20,494 nt of DNA from Dehalococcoidales bacterium (GCA_016929875.1 JAFGHZ010000146.1:1-20494), one strand, 5' to 3'. Counted from the stretch's first letter, positions 1 through 8,454 are shown. Notes: generated by a model not told the origin, from the sequence alone. A program made the numbers and translations.

Positions 1-1194
1 TATCTGGCTGAAAAACGACATCCTACCCGCTGGGAAATAGATGAAGTTGCCCCGGAACATCCGGTTGTTCTATCTCATCGCTCTCTGCATGGTTGCGTCC
101 TCAATAGCCGGGCATTAGCACTGGCAGGCATCACTACGGCAACACCCGAGCCACCAGGGGCGATGATAGGCAGGAGGGCCGAAGACGGTGAGCCGAACGG
201 TTTTCTGGTCGAGATGCTGGGTTATATCAGGGAAAAGGTGATGCCGCCTATCTCCGCCGAGGAACTCGATAAAGGCATTGTTTTGGCCAACCGGCAATAT
301 TTATCTCAAGGATTAACTTCTCTTCAGGATGCCACCTTTGTTAACGACCTCAAAAGATGGCATTACTATAAACATTTTAAAGAACACGGCTTATTGGGAA
401 GCAGGGTTTATATGATGACCGGCGTGGAAGAGCTACAGGTGTTCCAAGATGCCGGGTTATCTTTCGGCTCGGGCGACGAGTATTTGCGCTTGGGGGCGAT
501 AAAGATTATCCCCAGTCTCGTTTCCGACAAGTTATATCCTTCTCAGGAAGAATTGAACGAGATGGTTCTGGATGCCCACCGGGCGGGATTTCAGGTGGCG
601 TGCCACGCGGTGCAGATGGAATTGCTAAATGCGGTTATCAGCACTTATGAATATCTGAAAAAGCACTCGCCGGATTTCGGGACAAGGCGACACCGTATGG
701 AGCATTGTTCCGAATGTACACCGCAGATGGTGCAACGTATCAAGCGCTTACAACTGACGGTCGTTACCCATCCTTCTTACGCTTATTACAACGGCGACAG
801 ATATCTGGCAACCGTTTCCCCGGATATTGTTCCATTTCTCTATCCATTGAAATCTCTGGTCGATGCCGGTATTGTCACGGCAGGAGCATCCGATTCGCCG
901 GTAGTGCCGAGTAATCCTCTGATGGGCATCTATGGCGCTATTACCCGCCAGACTTCTTCAGGAAATAAAATGGTGCAGAAAGAAGGTGTTACCGCAGTGC
1001 AGGCATTAGCCCTTTACACCATTAATGCGGCTTATGCTTCTCACGAGGAAAAAATAAAAGGCTCCATTACTCCTGGGAAACTGGCGGATATGGTTTTATT
1101 GAGCGACGACCCGACCAAAGTATCGCCTGAAAAAATCAAAGACATCAAAGTACGGATGACTGTTATCGGCGGAAAAGTCGTGTGGGAAGCTTGA
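1..1194 (+). CDS. Amidohydrolase, YtcJ-like (amidohydrolase family 3), 5' end outside window
   Basis: The frame is open from base 1, so the gene begins left of the window; the internal ATG at 163 is not the true start. The visible 397 residues are the C-terminal two thirds of a metal-dependent hydrolase of the amidohydrolase_3/YtcJ family, which hydrolyses C-N bonds in amides or ring compounds; the substrate cannot be told. Landmarks in order are the family-typical stretch around DGEPNGFL, a GLTSLQDA strand, a probable metal histidine in VACHAVQ, another in RMEHCSE, and the late catalytic aspartate in GASDSPVVPSNP. It closes with the usual small beta-sandwich segment (KLADMVLLSDDP to the GGKVVWEA end). 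The N-terminal HxH metal motif lies outside the window. The zinc-ribbon gene follows about 42 bases downstream on the same strand. Confidence 0.9.
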   Translation, partial: YLAEKRHPTRWEIDEVAPEHPVVLSHRSLHGCVLNSRALALAGITTATPEPPGAMIGRRAEDGEPNGFLVEMLGYIREKVMPPISAEELDKGIVLANRQYLSQGLTSLQDATFVNDLKRWHYYKHFKEHGLLGSRVYMMTGVEELQVFQDAGLSFGSGDEYLRLGAIKIIPSLVSDKLYPSQEELNEMVLDAHRAGFQVACHAVQMELLNAVISTYEYLKKHSPDFGTRRHRMEHCSECTPQMVQRIKRLQLTVVTHPSYAYYNGDRYLATVSPDIVPFLYPLKSLVDAGIVTAGASDSPVVPSNPLMGIYGAITRQTSSGNKMVQKEGVTAVQALALYTINAAYASHEEKIKGSITPGKLADMVLLSDDPTKVSPEKIKDIKVRMTVIGGKVVWEA

Positions 1195-1236
1195 CGCAAG
1201 TTTTTGTAGTCGCTAAACTAGGAATTGGAGATAAAG

Positions 1237-1464
1237 ATGCCGATTTACGAATATATTTGCCCCGAATGCAAAACGAAGTTCGAATTGATGCGCCCGTTTA
1301 GTAGGTCGGACGAACCGGCCGAATGCCCGAAGTGCAAGCGTCCCGCGAAACGAGCGCTCTCTAAATTTGCCTGTTTTACTACCGCTGAAACCGGAGAAAC
1401 CAGTTCTGTCGGCGGCAGTTGTTCAAGCTGTACCTCCGGTAATTGTAACACCTGCCACGGTTAA
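1237..1464 (+). CDS. FmdB-family small zinc-ribbon protein
   Basis: This 75-residue protein opens with MPIYEYICPECK, the signature of the FmdB/CxxC_CXXC_SSSS putative regulatory family. The zinc ribbon is C8-x2-C11 paired with C30-x2-C33. I chose ATG 1237 over the in-frame TTG at 1225 because GGAG at 1227-1230 sits six bases before it and because family members begin at MPxYEY. The C-terminal tail is glycine/serine-rich and carries a second regular cysteine set (C62, C65, C70, C73), spaced CxxCx4CxxC, which could bind another metal. The function of the family is not established; FmdB was proposed as a regulator of the formamidase operon. It may be cotranscribed with the amidohydrolase upstream, but the gap is too short and plain to decide. 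Confidence 0.88.
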   Translation: MPIYEYICPECKTKFELMRPFSRSDEPAECPKCKRPAKRALSKFACFTTAETGETSSVGGSCSSCTSGNCNTCHG

Positions 1465-1550
1465 AGGGGCTGTAAATGTCCAACCTGCCCGGTCCCAGAC
1501 GCACGGGTATTGCCAATTTGCCACTTCACGGCGGAAAAGCACGAGCGAAA

Positions 1551-2288
1551 CTATGGGCCGCCTGCGGCGTCTGGGGATGGAGTAACGTCTTCCCCTTTTT
1601 TTCTGTGGTAGCTCAGATAAATTCCCGATACGGCGCCCAGAACTATTGCGATTAAAGCGATGGTTACCGCACAGTAAATAATGGCATCGTACCAGAAACC
1701 CAGCGGAAACAGCAAAAGCATATTTCCTGCCGCCGACCAGTAATCGTTGCTGAAGCTGATGAGATGAAATTGATAGAAAAAATGGTCGAAATCCAGCCAG
1801 ATGCCGATACCCAGCAAGAGCATTATCCCCAATGTCAGAGCACTGCCTGTGAGTGTGCTCCATGCCAGTTCCAGCCGGTATTTGCCCCTTCCTCTAAAAA
1901 TACTTGTCAGCGCGAAGGCGAGGCAGTAGGCGAATGTTCCTGCCAGAAGATAATAGTTGAGTCTGAATAGTCCCTTCACGTCTTTGAAGTGAAGGATTTC
2001 CTCATTATTGAATACTTCTACGATGGTTTTACCGTCTTGCATCACTATCAGGTGAATCAGTTCCTCACTCGAATTGAAATAGCGGATGAATTCCCGGGCA
2101 ATTATCTTCATGTCGGCGGCGCTGAAACTCAAACCATTATCTGCCAGGCTCTGCCGGACATCGTATTTTTCGAACCGATGGGTGTAAAAGTCGGTACTAT
2201 TCACTGCCCAGCTGATAGTGATATTGAAAGCCAGTACCGGCACGCAAATTATAAATAGTCCCCTTGCGATGATAGTTAAGATTTTCAT
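1551..2288 (-). CDS. TIGR01906/DUF1461 family integral membrane protein
   Basis: This is a protein of about 245 residues with an N-terminal membrane helix (IIARGLFIICVPVLAFNITI), a roughly 90-residue soluble segment containing the SFSAADMKIIAREFIRYFNS and EEILHFKDVKGLF stretches, then three more hydrophobic helices. The conserved LFPLGFWYDAI block precedes the last helix. This layout matches the DUF1461/TIGR01906 family, a conserved membrane protein of unknown function found in Firmicutes and Chloroflexota. An in-frame TTG at 2300 would add four residues; ATG at 2288 is preferred, though no strong ribosome binding site precedes either. The gene is divergent from the restriction-modification operon and convergent with the FmdB-type gene. 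Confidence 0.85.
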   Translation of the reverse strand: MKILTIIARGLFIICVPVLAFNITISWAVNSTDFYTHRFEKYDVRQSLADNGLSFSAADMKIIAREFIRYFNSSEELIHLIVMQDGKTIVEVFNNEEILHFKDVKGLFRLNYYLLAGTFAYCLAFALTSIFRGRGKYRLELAWSTLTGSALTLGIMLLLGIGIWLDFDHFFYQFHLISFSNDYWSAAGNMLLLFPLGFWYDAIIYCAVTIALIAIVLGAVSGIYLSYHRKKGEDVTPSPDAAGGP

Positions 2289-2363
2289 GTTCGTTATCAA
2301 GATTGTACACTTTCAGAAGAGAAATGGATAGGTATAGGATAAAAGAAGGTTTAAGACCTCTTC

Positions 2364-2392
2364 TTGCTTGAAAAGAAGGGAATGAGTATACT
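2364..2392 (+). promoter_or_regulatory. Probable sigma-70 promoter of the restriction-modification operon
   Basis: TTGCTT at 2364-2369 is followed after exactly 17 bases by TATACT at 2387-2392, which differs from the -10 consensus at one base. The predicted start near 2399 gives a leader of about 28 bases to the methyltransferase ATG. Direct repeats AAAAGAAGG (2341-2349 and 2371-2379) flank the -35 box, and AGGT-N5-ACCT lies at 2347-2359. Predicted from sequence only. Confidence 0.6.
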
Positions 2393-2426
2393 AAACTAAA
2401 CGAAATAAATCTATTATAGGTTAATA

Positions 2427-3395
2427 ATGACCAAAAGATTAAAATCCCAAGAAAAGAAAAGCCATATTTCTCAAACTCGATATATGAAGTCACAAGATCC
2501 CTTTGATTTCCACATAGCGGAAGATAAAGCCGTTTATAGCACAAAAACTCCATTCTCTGTGTTTTATAACGATTCGGAACACTCTGCTAAACTTCTAAAA
2601 GGTGACTGTATTGATATTCTTAATTTAGCAAGCGTAAATTCTATAGACATGATTTTTGCTGATCCCCCCTATTTTCTTTCTAATGGTGGTATCACATGTC
2701 AGGCAGGCCGGATGGTGTCTGTCGATAAAGGGAAATGGGATAAATCGAATGGAGTGAGTAACGATCATGATTTTGCTCTTCAATGGCTTGCCGCTTGTCG
2801 GCGTGTGTTGAAAAACGATGGAACTATATGGGTATCTGGTACTATGCATAGTACCTATTCAGTGGGCTTCGCGTTACAGAAGTTAGGCTATAAATTACTA
2901 AATGAGATATGCTGGTATAAACCAAATGCAGCGCCTAACTTGTCAACACGCTATTTCACCCATAGCCATGAAACTGTTTTATGGGCGGCTAAGTCTGACA
3001 AGAGTAAACATAAATTTGATTATCAAGCTATGAAGAACATAGCAGGTGGTAAACAGATGCGTTCGTTATGGAAAGATATAAAGGTTGAGGATGATTCCCA
3101 AGACATTTGGTCTATATCTACTACCCCAAGTGTAGAAAAAAAGTTTGGCAAACACCCCACTCAAAAACCGCTTGCATTGCTTGAACGAATTATCCTCGCT
3201 TCAACCAACTCTGGTGATATCGTGCTTGATCCTTTTACCGGATCATCAACAACTGGTGTGGCCGCTATCCGGCATAATAGACGTTTCATTGGGATTGAAA
3301 CAGATACTGACTACCTTGAATTATCAGTGAAAAGGCTTAATGAGGAACTCGCTAAGATAAGCAACAGCCCTACACTGATTAAGGAATTGGCTTAA
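2427..3395 (+). CDS. DpnA/MboC-like adenine-N6 DNA methyltransferase (beta class, predicted GATC)
   Basis: This is the modification half of a type II restriction-modification system. It should transfer a methyl group from S-adenosylmethionine to adenine N6, most likely in GATC. The 322 residues show beta-class motif order: the catalytic DPPY (residues 79-82, within DMIFADPPYFLSNGG) comes early, and the cofactor-binding motif DPFTGSSTTG (268-277) comes near the end. From memory of the family, the FADPPYFLSNGG, VSVDKGKWDK, NLSTRYFTHS and GKHPTQKP blocks are shared with DpnA of Streptococcus pneumoniae, the second methylase of the DpnII system. Residues 1-40 extend beyond what I recall for DpnA, and the stretch before GKHPTQKP looks longer than in DpnA. 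The ATG at 2427 has AGG six bases upstream. The restriction gene starts four bases after the stop. Both genes are distinctly AT-richer than their neighbours, which suggests transfer. Confidence 0.92.
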   Translation: MTKRLKSQEKKSHISQTRYMKSQDPFDFHIAEDKAVYSTKTPFSVFYNDSEHSAKLLKGDCIDILNLASVNSIDMIFADPPYFLSNGGITCQAGRMVSVDKGKWDKSNGVSNDHDFALQWLAACRRVLKNDGTIWVSGTMHSTYSVGFALQKLGYKLLNEICWYKPNAAPNLSTRYFTHSHETVLWAAKSDKSKHKFDYQAMKNIAGGKQMRSLWKDIKVEDDSQDIWSISTTPSVEKKFGKHPTQKPLALLERIILASTNSGDIVLDPFTGSSTTGVAAIRHNRRFIGIETDTDYLELSVKRLNEELAKISNSPTLIKELA

Positions 3396-3399
3396 ACTT

Positions 3400-4308
3400 A
3401 TGGCGGACTTAAAATTTTATAAGAAAAACCTGAATCTTGCGACAGTTGATGAAATCTGTAAAGCCCTGAGCGATACCCTCATCGAAACCAACTATACATA
3501 TGAGTTTTTCGTGAACTGGACTAAAGTTACGAGAAACAGAGACACTTTCAAATATGAACTTGCTCTTTTGAAGAGCCTCAAGAACTGCTCAAATCCCTCC
3601 TCTGACTTTAGAGATTTGTTAAAGAAATACCCGGAAGTTATTAAAATTATTCCCATTCTTCTTGCCTGTCGTGATGGCCTCATTAAGGTACTGAATTCAA
3701 TTGAAGCCGAGTTGCAATATAAAACCTTTGATTTCTCTAAGAAAGAGTATGATCCGAAAGAGATAGAAAATATAGTAAAATTCACAGAGAAAACCGGCCT
3801 TCTGGATATGCTGTGCCAGATAGAGTCTGCAACTGACTACTTACTTGGTGTTGAGGTGGGTCTAGATACCAACGCTAGGAAAAACCGAAGTGGTCTGTTT
3901 CTTGAAAAAATGGCTACTGAAATCCTGAATGAGCTATCCACTCGTAACTCAGAGCTTGTTTTTATAGAACAAAAAACCTTCGGATATGTCGAAGATAAAT
4001 ACCATGTTAAAATTCCACCTACATTGCGCGACCGCAAGTTTGACTATTCCGTTATAAATAAAGGCGAAGGTACAAATATTGAGGTTAATTTTTATAGCGG
4101 TACAGGTTCTAAACCAAGTGAGATTATTAGTTCTTATATAAATCGTGGGGAAGTATTATCATCTGCAGGATGGAAATTCATATGGTTAACCGACGGTGTA
4201 GGTTGGAAGAAAATGCAAAGACCGCTTCACGTCGGCGTTGAGAATATAGACTATGTGATAAATGCCAATCTACTCAGAAAGGGTCTTCTTGAGAAAATCA
4301 TAATCTAG
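3400..4308 (+). CDS. DpnII/MboI-family type II restriction endonuclease
   Basis: This is the endonuclease half of the system, expected to cut unmethylated GATC sites. The 302 residues contain the hallmark block of the DpnII/MboI family, VEVGLDTNARKNRSG (about 151-165), followed by the block around IEVNFYSGTGSKPSE (227-241). The latter, with the aspartate in RKFDYSV (D215), plausibly forms the PD-(D/E)xK-type core (D215, E228); that assignment is my inference. The length is close to that of DpnII. The gene starts four bases after the methyltransferase stop with no strong ribosome binding site of its own, so translation is probably coupled, which would favour methylase production first. DpnII and MboI operons normally encode two methylases, an alpha-class DpnM/MboA and a beta-class DpnA/MboC; only the latter type is present here. 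Confidence 0.93.
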   Translation: MADLKFYKKNLNLATVDEICKALSDTLIETNYTYEFFVNWTKVTRNRDTFKYELALLKSLKNCSNPSSDFRDLLKKYPEVIKIIPILLACRDGLIKVLNSIEAELQYKTFDFSKKEYDPKEIENIVKFTEKTGLLDMLCQIESATDYLLGVEVGLDTNARKNRSGLFLEKMATEILNELSTRNSELVFIEQKTFGYVEDKYHVKIPPTLRDRKFDYSVINKGEGTNIEVNFYSGTGSKPSEIISSYINRGEVLSSAGWKFIWLTDGVGWKKMQRPLHVGVENIDYVINANLLRKGLLEKIII

Positions 4309-4412
4309 CACGCATATGATAAAAAGGCTTTTCATACTCAACGATTCTTTCGCTTACTGATTAAGTTCTGCTTAAAGTCCTGTTATTCTACCCCTCGCCA
4401 ACAAAATGGCTG

Positions 4413-4421
4413 TGTTATAAT
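4413..4421 (+). promoter_or_regulatory. Extended -10 promoter candidate for dnaE
   Basis: TGT followed by a perfect TATAAT forms an extended -10 element (TG at 4413-4414, hexamer 4416-4421), with no good -35 at 17 bases. The predicted start near 4428 gives a leader of about 25 bases. AGGGA at 4443-4447 is a suitable ribosome binding site for the ATG at 4453. Confidence 0.5.
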
Positions 4422-4452
4422 TATCTAGCCACTGATTTTTCAAGGGAAATCC

Positions 4453-7400
4453 ATGTTTACTCATCTTCACGTTCATAGCGAATACAGCTTACTCGACGGT
4501 ATGTGTCGTATTCCTCGCCTGATAGCCCGTACGAAAGAACTGGGGATGGACAGCCTGGCTCTTACCGACCACGGTGTGATGTACGGTGCTATCGAATTCT
4601 ACCGGGCAGCAAGAGAAGCCGGAATCCGGCCCATTATCGGGTGCGAGGTTTATATCTCCCTGAACGGGCATTCCGAGCGTACCGTCGGCGATAAAAATAA
4701 TTATCACCTCGTTTTGCTGGCCCGGAACCAGGAGGGCTATCGCAACCTGATGCAACTGGTGACCCGTGCCCATCTGGAAGGCTTTTATTATAAACCGCGT
4801 ATCGATAAAAAACTTCTCCGCGAGTACAGCGGCGGGTTGGTGGCCCTTTCGGCTTGCATGGCGGGTGAAGTGCCCCAGTTGATTCTCTCCGGACGTATCG
4901 ATGACGCTAAAAAAGCGGCTTTATGGTATAAAGAGACCTTCGGTGATTTTTACTTGGAAATACAGCGCCACCCTATTCCCGAACTGGAGCAGGTAAACCA
5001 CGGCTTGATTGAACTCAGTCGCGAGACGGGCATTCCTCTTGTCGCTACCAACGATGCCCATTATTTGACTCGAGAGGATGCCGCTACTCACGATTTACTG
5101 CTATGCATCGGAACCAACTCTTCTGTCAATGATGAAAAGCGCCTGAAAATGCCGGGCGACTTTTTCTATTTAAAAAGCCCTGCCGAGATGATAGAAGCCT
5201 ATCGCGACATTCCGGAGGCAATCGAAAATACCCATCGCATCGCAGAGATGTGCGACCTCAAGCTTGATTTCGGGCGTCTCCATTTACCGGAAATAGAGTT
5301 ACCACCCGGCAAGACCCCTGATGAATACCTTGCCGATCTCTGCCGTCAGGCATTACCTCATTATTACCCTAATCCTACGGAGGAAATCAAACAGCGCCTC
5401 CAGTACGAACTGGATGTGGTAAAGCACACTCAGTTTGCCAACTACTTTTTGGTCGTCTGGGATATTATTTCGTTTGTCCGGAAGCATAATATTCTTTTCG
5501 GTGTGAGGGGCAGTGCCGCCGCCAGTATCATTCTCCGTTGTCTTGGCATTACCGAGCTCGACCCTATCGAGCATCGCCTGGTCTTCGAGCGTTTTCTCAA
5601 TATGGAACGTAAAGAAATGCCCGATGTTGATCTGGACTTTCAGGACGACCGTCGTGATGAGGTGATTTCTTACGTCTCGCAGAAGTTCGGGCAGGATCAT
5701 GTCGCTCAGATTATTACTTTCGGGACATTAGGCGCTCGGGCGGCAATCCGTGATGTCGGACGAGCTTTGGGGATGACTTATGCCGATGTCGACCGTGTCG
5801 CCAAACTTATCCCCTTTGGTCCGGGCGTGACCCTGACAAAAGCTCTCGAGCAGAATTCGGAGTTGAAGGGCATTTATGACGAGGACCCCATCATTCGTAA
5901 ATTAGTTGAATCCGCCCGTAAAGTGGAAGGTATTGCCCGCCACGGAAGTACCCATGCCGCCGGTGTCGTTATCTCTAAAGAACCCTTGACCAAACATGTC
6001 CCTCTGCAAAAAGTGAGTAAGGGTAACGGTGAGGGTGGTGTGATGGTGCAGTTCCCGATGGAAGACGTCGCTCGTATCGGTTTGCTCAAGATGGACTTCC
6101 TCGGACTCATAAACCTGACGATTTTAGGTAAGGCGAAGGAACTGATTAAAGAACGTCGTGGTATCGATATAGACCTGTATCATATCCCTCTGGACGATGC
6201 TAAAACCTTCCAATTACTTTCCTCGGGAGAAACGGCGGGCGTTTTCCAGCTGGAAGGTGCCGGAATGCGCCGTTATATCAAGGAGTTGAGACCCAATACC
6301 TTCCCGGATATTGCGGCAATGGTTGCTCTCTACCGTCCGGGACCTATGGAACAAATCCCGACTTTCATCAAAGCCAAGCATGGAGAAGAGCCGATTCATT
6401 ATCCTCATCCGCTCCTGGCACATTTTCTCGAGGAGACATACGGAGTCATCGTTTACCAGGAGCAGGTGCTTTTTATCGTGCGGGAGTTTGCCGGTTACAG
6501 CCTGGGTAAGGCTGATATTTTCCGCAAAGCGATGGGAAAGAAGATTCCCGAGGTGATGCAGAAAGAGAAGCAGAACTTTCTTGCAGGGGCGAAAGAAAAG
6601 GGGTTCTCATCGGAGCTGGCGGAGCAGGTTTTTGCCCGTATCGAGCCTTTTGCCGGCTACGCATTCAATAAAGCGCATGCCTTCAGCTATGCCCTCGTTG
6701 CCTATCAAACGGCTTATCTCAAGGCTAATTTCCCGGTAGAGTATATGACGGCCCTGCTGAGCGCCCACGCCGGTGTGACGGAGAAAATTGTCAGCGCGGT
6801 TAGCGAATGCCGCCGTCTTGGTATCAAGGTGTTACCGCCGGATATAAATCACAGTCAGGTGAATTTCTCAATCGAACCGGATGAGAAAGGCAATCAAGGC
6901 ATCCGTTTCGGGTTGACCTCTATTAAAAATGTCGGTGTCGGGGCAATCGAACCGATTATTGCCGCACGTGAGAAGGACGGCCATTTCAAATCGATTGAGG
7001 ACCTGTGCCGCCGGTGCGACCTGCGGAATGTGAATCGACGGGTAATGGAAAGCCTTATCAAGGCAGGAGTGTTCGATTGTCTGGGCAATCGCGGGACATT
7101 GCTGAATAACGTCGGTGAAATTCTTTCGCTGGCACAGCGCGCACAGCGTTATCGTGAAGCGGGGCAATCGACAATGTTCGACCTGTGGGGTAAAGAAGTA
7201 CCGGTGCCGGTTTCCCGACTGGATTTGGCCGAATCTGAAGTTCCCATTAAAGATAAGCTCGGCTGGGAAAAAGAACTGATGGGCGTTTATCTGTCGGAGC
7301 ATCCGTTCAGTGCTTACGCGGATAAAATCGCGGCTGAAAATATCGTCCTTTGCGGTCAAATCGATAGTGAAATGACGGGGCGGACGGTACTGGTAGCGGG

Positions 7401-7998
7401 TATGGTTTCTTCCGTCAGCCACCTGATGACGAAGGCGCAAAAACCCTTCGTTAAAGCTTTGCTGGAAGACCTGGACGGCAGCATCGAAGTGATGGTGTGG
7501 TCGGATGTTTACCTTGAGACCCAGGACCTGTGGGAAGAAGGCAACATCGTGCTGATTGAAGGCAGGGTGGGATTGCGAGACGAGAGCTTGCAACTCAGCT
7601 GTAAGAAGGCGAACCGTTATCAGCCGGATAAACCCCGTCAGGAAAAGATATTACCTCCTCTCGTGAAACCGTCGGTTGTCGCCAACGGTAAATCCGTTTA
7701 TAATGCTAAAGTCGAGAATAATCATATACCCGCTAAACGGCACAAGCTCGTCATCACTATCAAAGAAACGGATGATGGCGATAAGGATGCTAATAATCTC
7801 CGGCGCGTGATTTATACGATGAGAGAATATCCGGGACAGGACGAGGTCAGTTTGCGTATCAGCAGCGAAGGCAAATCGGTTAATCTGAAACTCCCGAATC
7901 TCTATACCGGTTACAGCACCGAATTGCACCAGCGTCTGGTCGAATTAGTCGGAGAAGACGGTTTGAAAGTAGAGACTATCGTGGAAGCGGTCTCTTGA
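4453..7998 (+). CDS. dnaE: DNA polymerase III subunit alpha
   Basis: This is the catalytic subunit of the replicative DNA polymerase. The 1181 residues are full length for a DnaE1-type enzyme. The N-terminal PHP domain opens with HLHVHSEYSLLDG and continues with ALTDHGVMYG, GCEVYI, YHLVLLA, ALSACMAGE and ATNDAHY; its metal-ligand pattern looks intact, unlike the degenerate version in E. coli. In the polymerase core, GVRGSAAAS precedes the paired catalytic aspartates in PDVDLDF (D391, D393), and the third is in KMDFLGL (D548). A helix-hairpin-helix segment follows, then an OB-fold near residues 970-1060 (TVLVAGMVSSVSHLMT to GSIEVMVWSDVY), and a tail of about 120 residues. It begins 145 bases after the restriction gene and ends 18 bases before a small membrane-protein gene, so it heads a probable four-gene run with radC. 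Confidence 0.97.
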   Translation: MFTHLHVHSEYSLLDGMCRIPRLIARTKELGMDSLALTDHGVMYGAIEFYRAAREAGIRPIIGCEVYISLNGHSERTVGDKNNYHLVLLARNQEGYRNLMQLVTRAHLEGFYYKPRIDKKLLREYSGGLVALSACMAGEVPQLILSGRIDDAKKAALWYKETFGDFYLEIQRHPIPELEQVNHGLIELSRETGIPLVATNDAHYLTREDAATHDLLLCIGTNSSVNDEKRLKMPGDFFYLKSPAEMIEAYRDIPEAIENTHRIAEMCDLKLDFGRLHLPEIELPPGKTPDEYLADLCRQALPHYYPNPTEEIKQRLQYELDVVKHTQFANYFLVVWDIISFVRKHNILFGVRGSAAASIILRCLGITELDPIEHRLVFERFLNMERKEMPDVDLDFQDDRRDEVISYVSQKFGQDHVAQIITFGTLGARAAIRDVGRALGMTYADVDRVAKLIPFGPGVTLTKALEQNSELKGIYDEDPIIRKLVESARKVEGIARHGSTHAAGVVISKEPLTKHVPLQKVSKGNGEGGVMVQFPMEDVARIGLLKMDFLGLINLTILGKAKELIKERRGIDIDLYHIPLDDAKTFQLLSSGETAGVFQLEGAGMRRYIKELRPNTFPDIAAMVALYRPGPMEQIPTFIKAKHGEEPIHYPHPLLAHFLEETYGVIVYQEQVLFIVREFAGYSLGKADIFRKAMGKKIPEVMQKEKQNFLAGAKEKGFSSELAEQVFARIEPFAGYAFNKAHAFSYALVAYQTAYLKANFPVEYMTALLSAHAGVTEKIVSAVSECRRLGIKVLPPDINHSQVNFSIEPDEKGNQGIRFGLTSIKNVGVGAIEPIIAAREKDGHFKSIEDLCRRCDLRNVNRRVMESLIKAGVFDCLGNRGTLLNNVGEILSLAQRAQRYREAGQSTMFDLWGKEVPVPVSRLDLAESEVPIKDKLGWEKELMGVYLSEHPFSAYADKIAAENIVLCGQIDSEMTGRTVLVAGMVSSVSHLMTKAQKPFVKALLEDLDGSIEVMVWSDVYLETQDLWEEGNIVLIEGRVGLRDESLQLSCKKANRYQPDKPRQEKILPPLVKPSVVANGKSVYNAKVENNHIPAKRHKLVITIKETDDGDKDANNLRRVIYTMREYPGQDEVSLRISSEGKSVNLKLPNLYTGYSTELHQRLVELVGEDGLKVETIVEAVS

Positions 7999-8016
7999 TA
8001 GTGTCGAGGTGTTGAT

Positions 8017-8427
8017 ATGGATTTGTTGATAATAGTGCTGGGGGGGTTGTTGGTGATATTAGCATCGGTCTTACAGGCTTATTGTGAGTTCGGCAGACAA
8101 TCCCGGCCGGAGTTCCGCCCCAGAATATTCAGTACTTTTTTCAGATATATCATGGAAGCGGGCTGGATAGTATTGATGCTGGGAGGATGTGTAATGGTGT
8201 TTTTTTTCGGCTGGCTATCCGGATTAGGTTGGATTCCCGGCGTCATTGCCGTTGTCGGTTTCTGGCTGGTACTCCCCTTTCTCATTACTCCGATAATGCG
8301 GCACCGTATTTTACCTCCCTGGGATGAGGTCAAGGCGGAATTGGAGCCGAAAGGCTATAATGAACGCGATTACTGGCGCGGCGATTGGTGGATGAAAGAT
8401 GTTAAAACCAGGCGGCGCAAGCGTTGA
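8017..8427 (+). CDS. Small membrane protein of unknown function
   Basis: This 136-residue protein has an N-terminal hydrophobic helix (LLIIVLGGLLVILASVLQAY), a basic, polar stretch, and two adjacent hydrophobic helices (about residues 50-95: WIVLMLGGCVMVFFF, then IPGVIAVVGFWLVLPFLI). The C-terminal part is charged and tryptophan-rich (ERDYWRGDWW) and ends in KTRRRKR, likely cytoplasmic. I do not recognise a named family. The start is supported by GAGGTG at 8006-8011, five bases before the ATG. It lies 18 bases after dnaE and 27 before radC on the same strand, so cotranscription is likely, but nothing links its function to replication. Confidence 0.8.
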   Translation: MDLLIIVLGGLLVILASVLQAYCEFGRQSRPEFRPRIFSTFFRYIMEAGWIVLMLGGCVMVFFFGWLSGLGWIPGVIAVVGFWLVLPFLITPIMRHRILPPWDEVKAELEPKGYNERDYWRGDWWMKDVKTRRRKR

Positions 8428-8454
8428 ATACGGCAAAAACACGGGGGTAACAAA

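Noticed and set aside
1465..1550. Possible small RNA or tRNA gene after the FmdB-type gene
   Set aside because: No cloverleaf or terminator could be drawn; the segment looks like plain intergenic sequence between convergent genes.
1423..1863. 146-codon minus-strand frame overlapping the FmdB-type and DUF1461 genes
   Set aside because: It overlaps two recognisable genes in another frame and its translation is low in plausible structure.
6868..7593. 241-codon open frame on the minus strand inside dnaE
   Set aside because: It is antisense to a well-conserved part of dnaE and its translation has no recognisable domain; the open frame follows from the codon pattern of dnaE.
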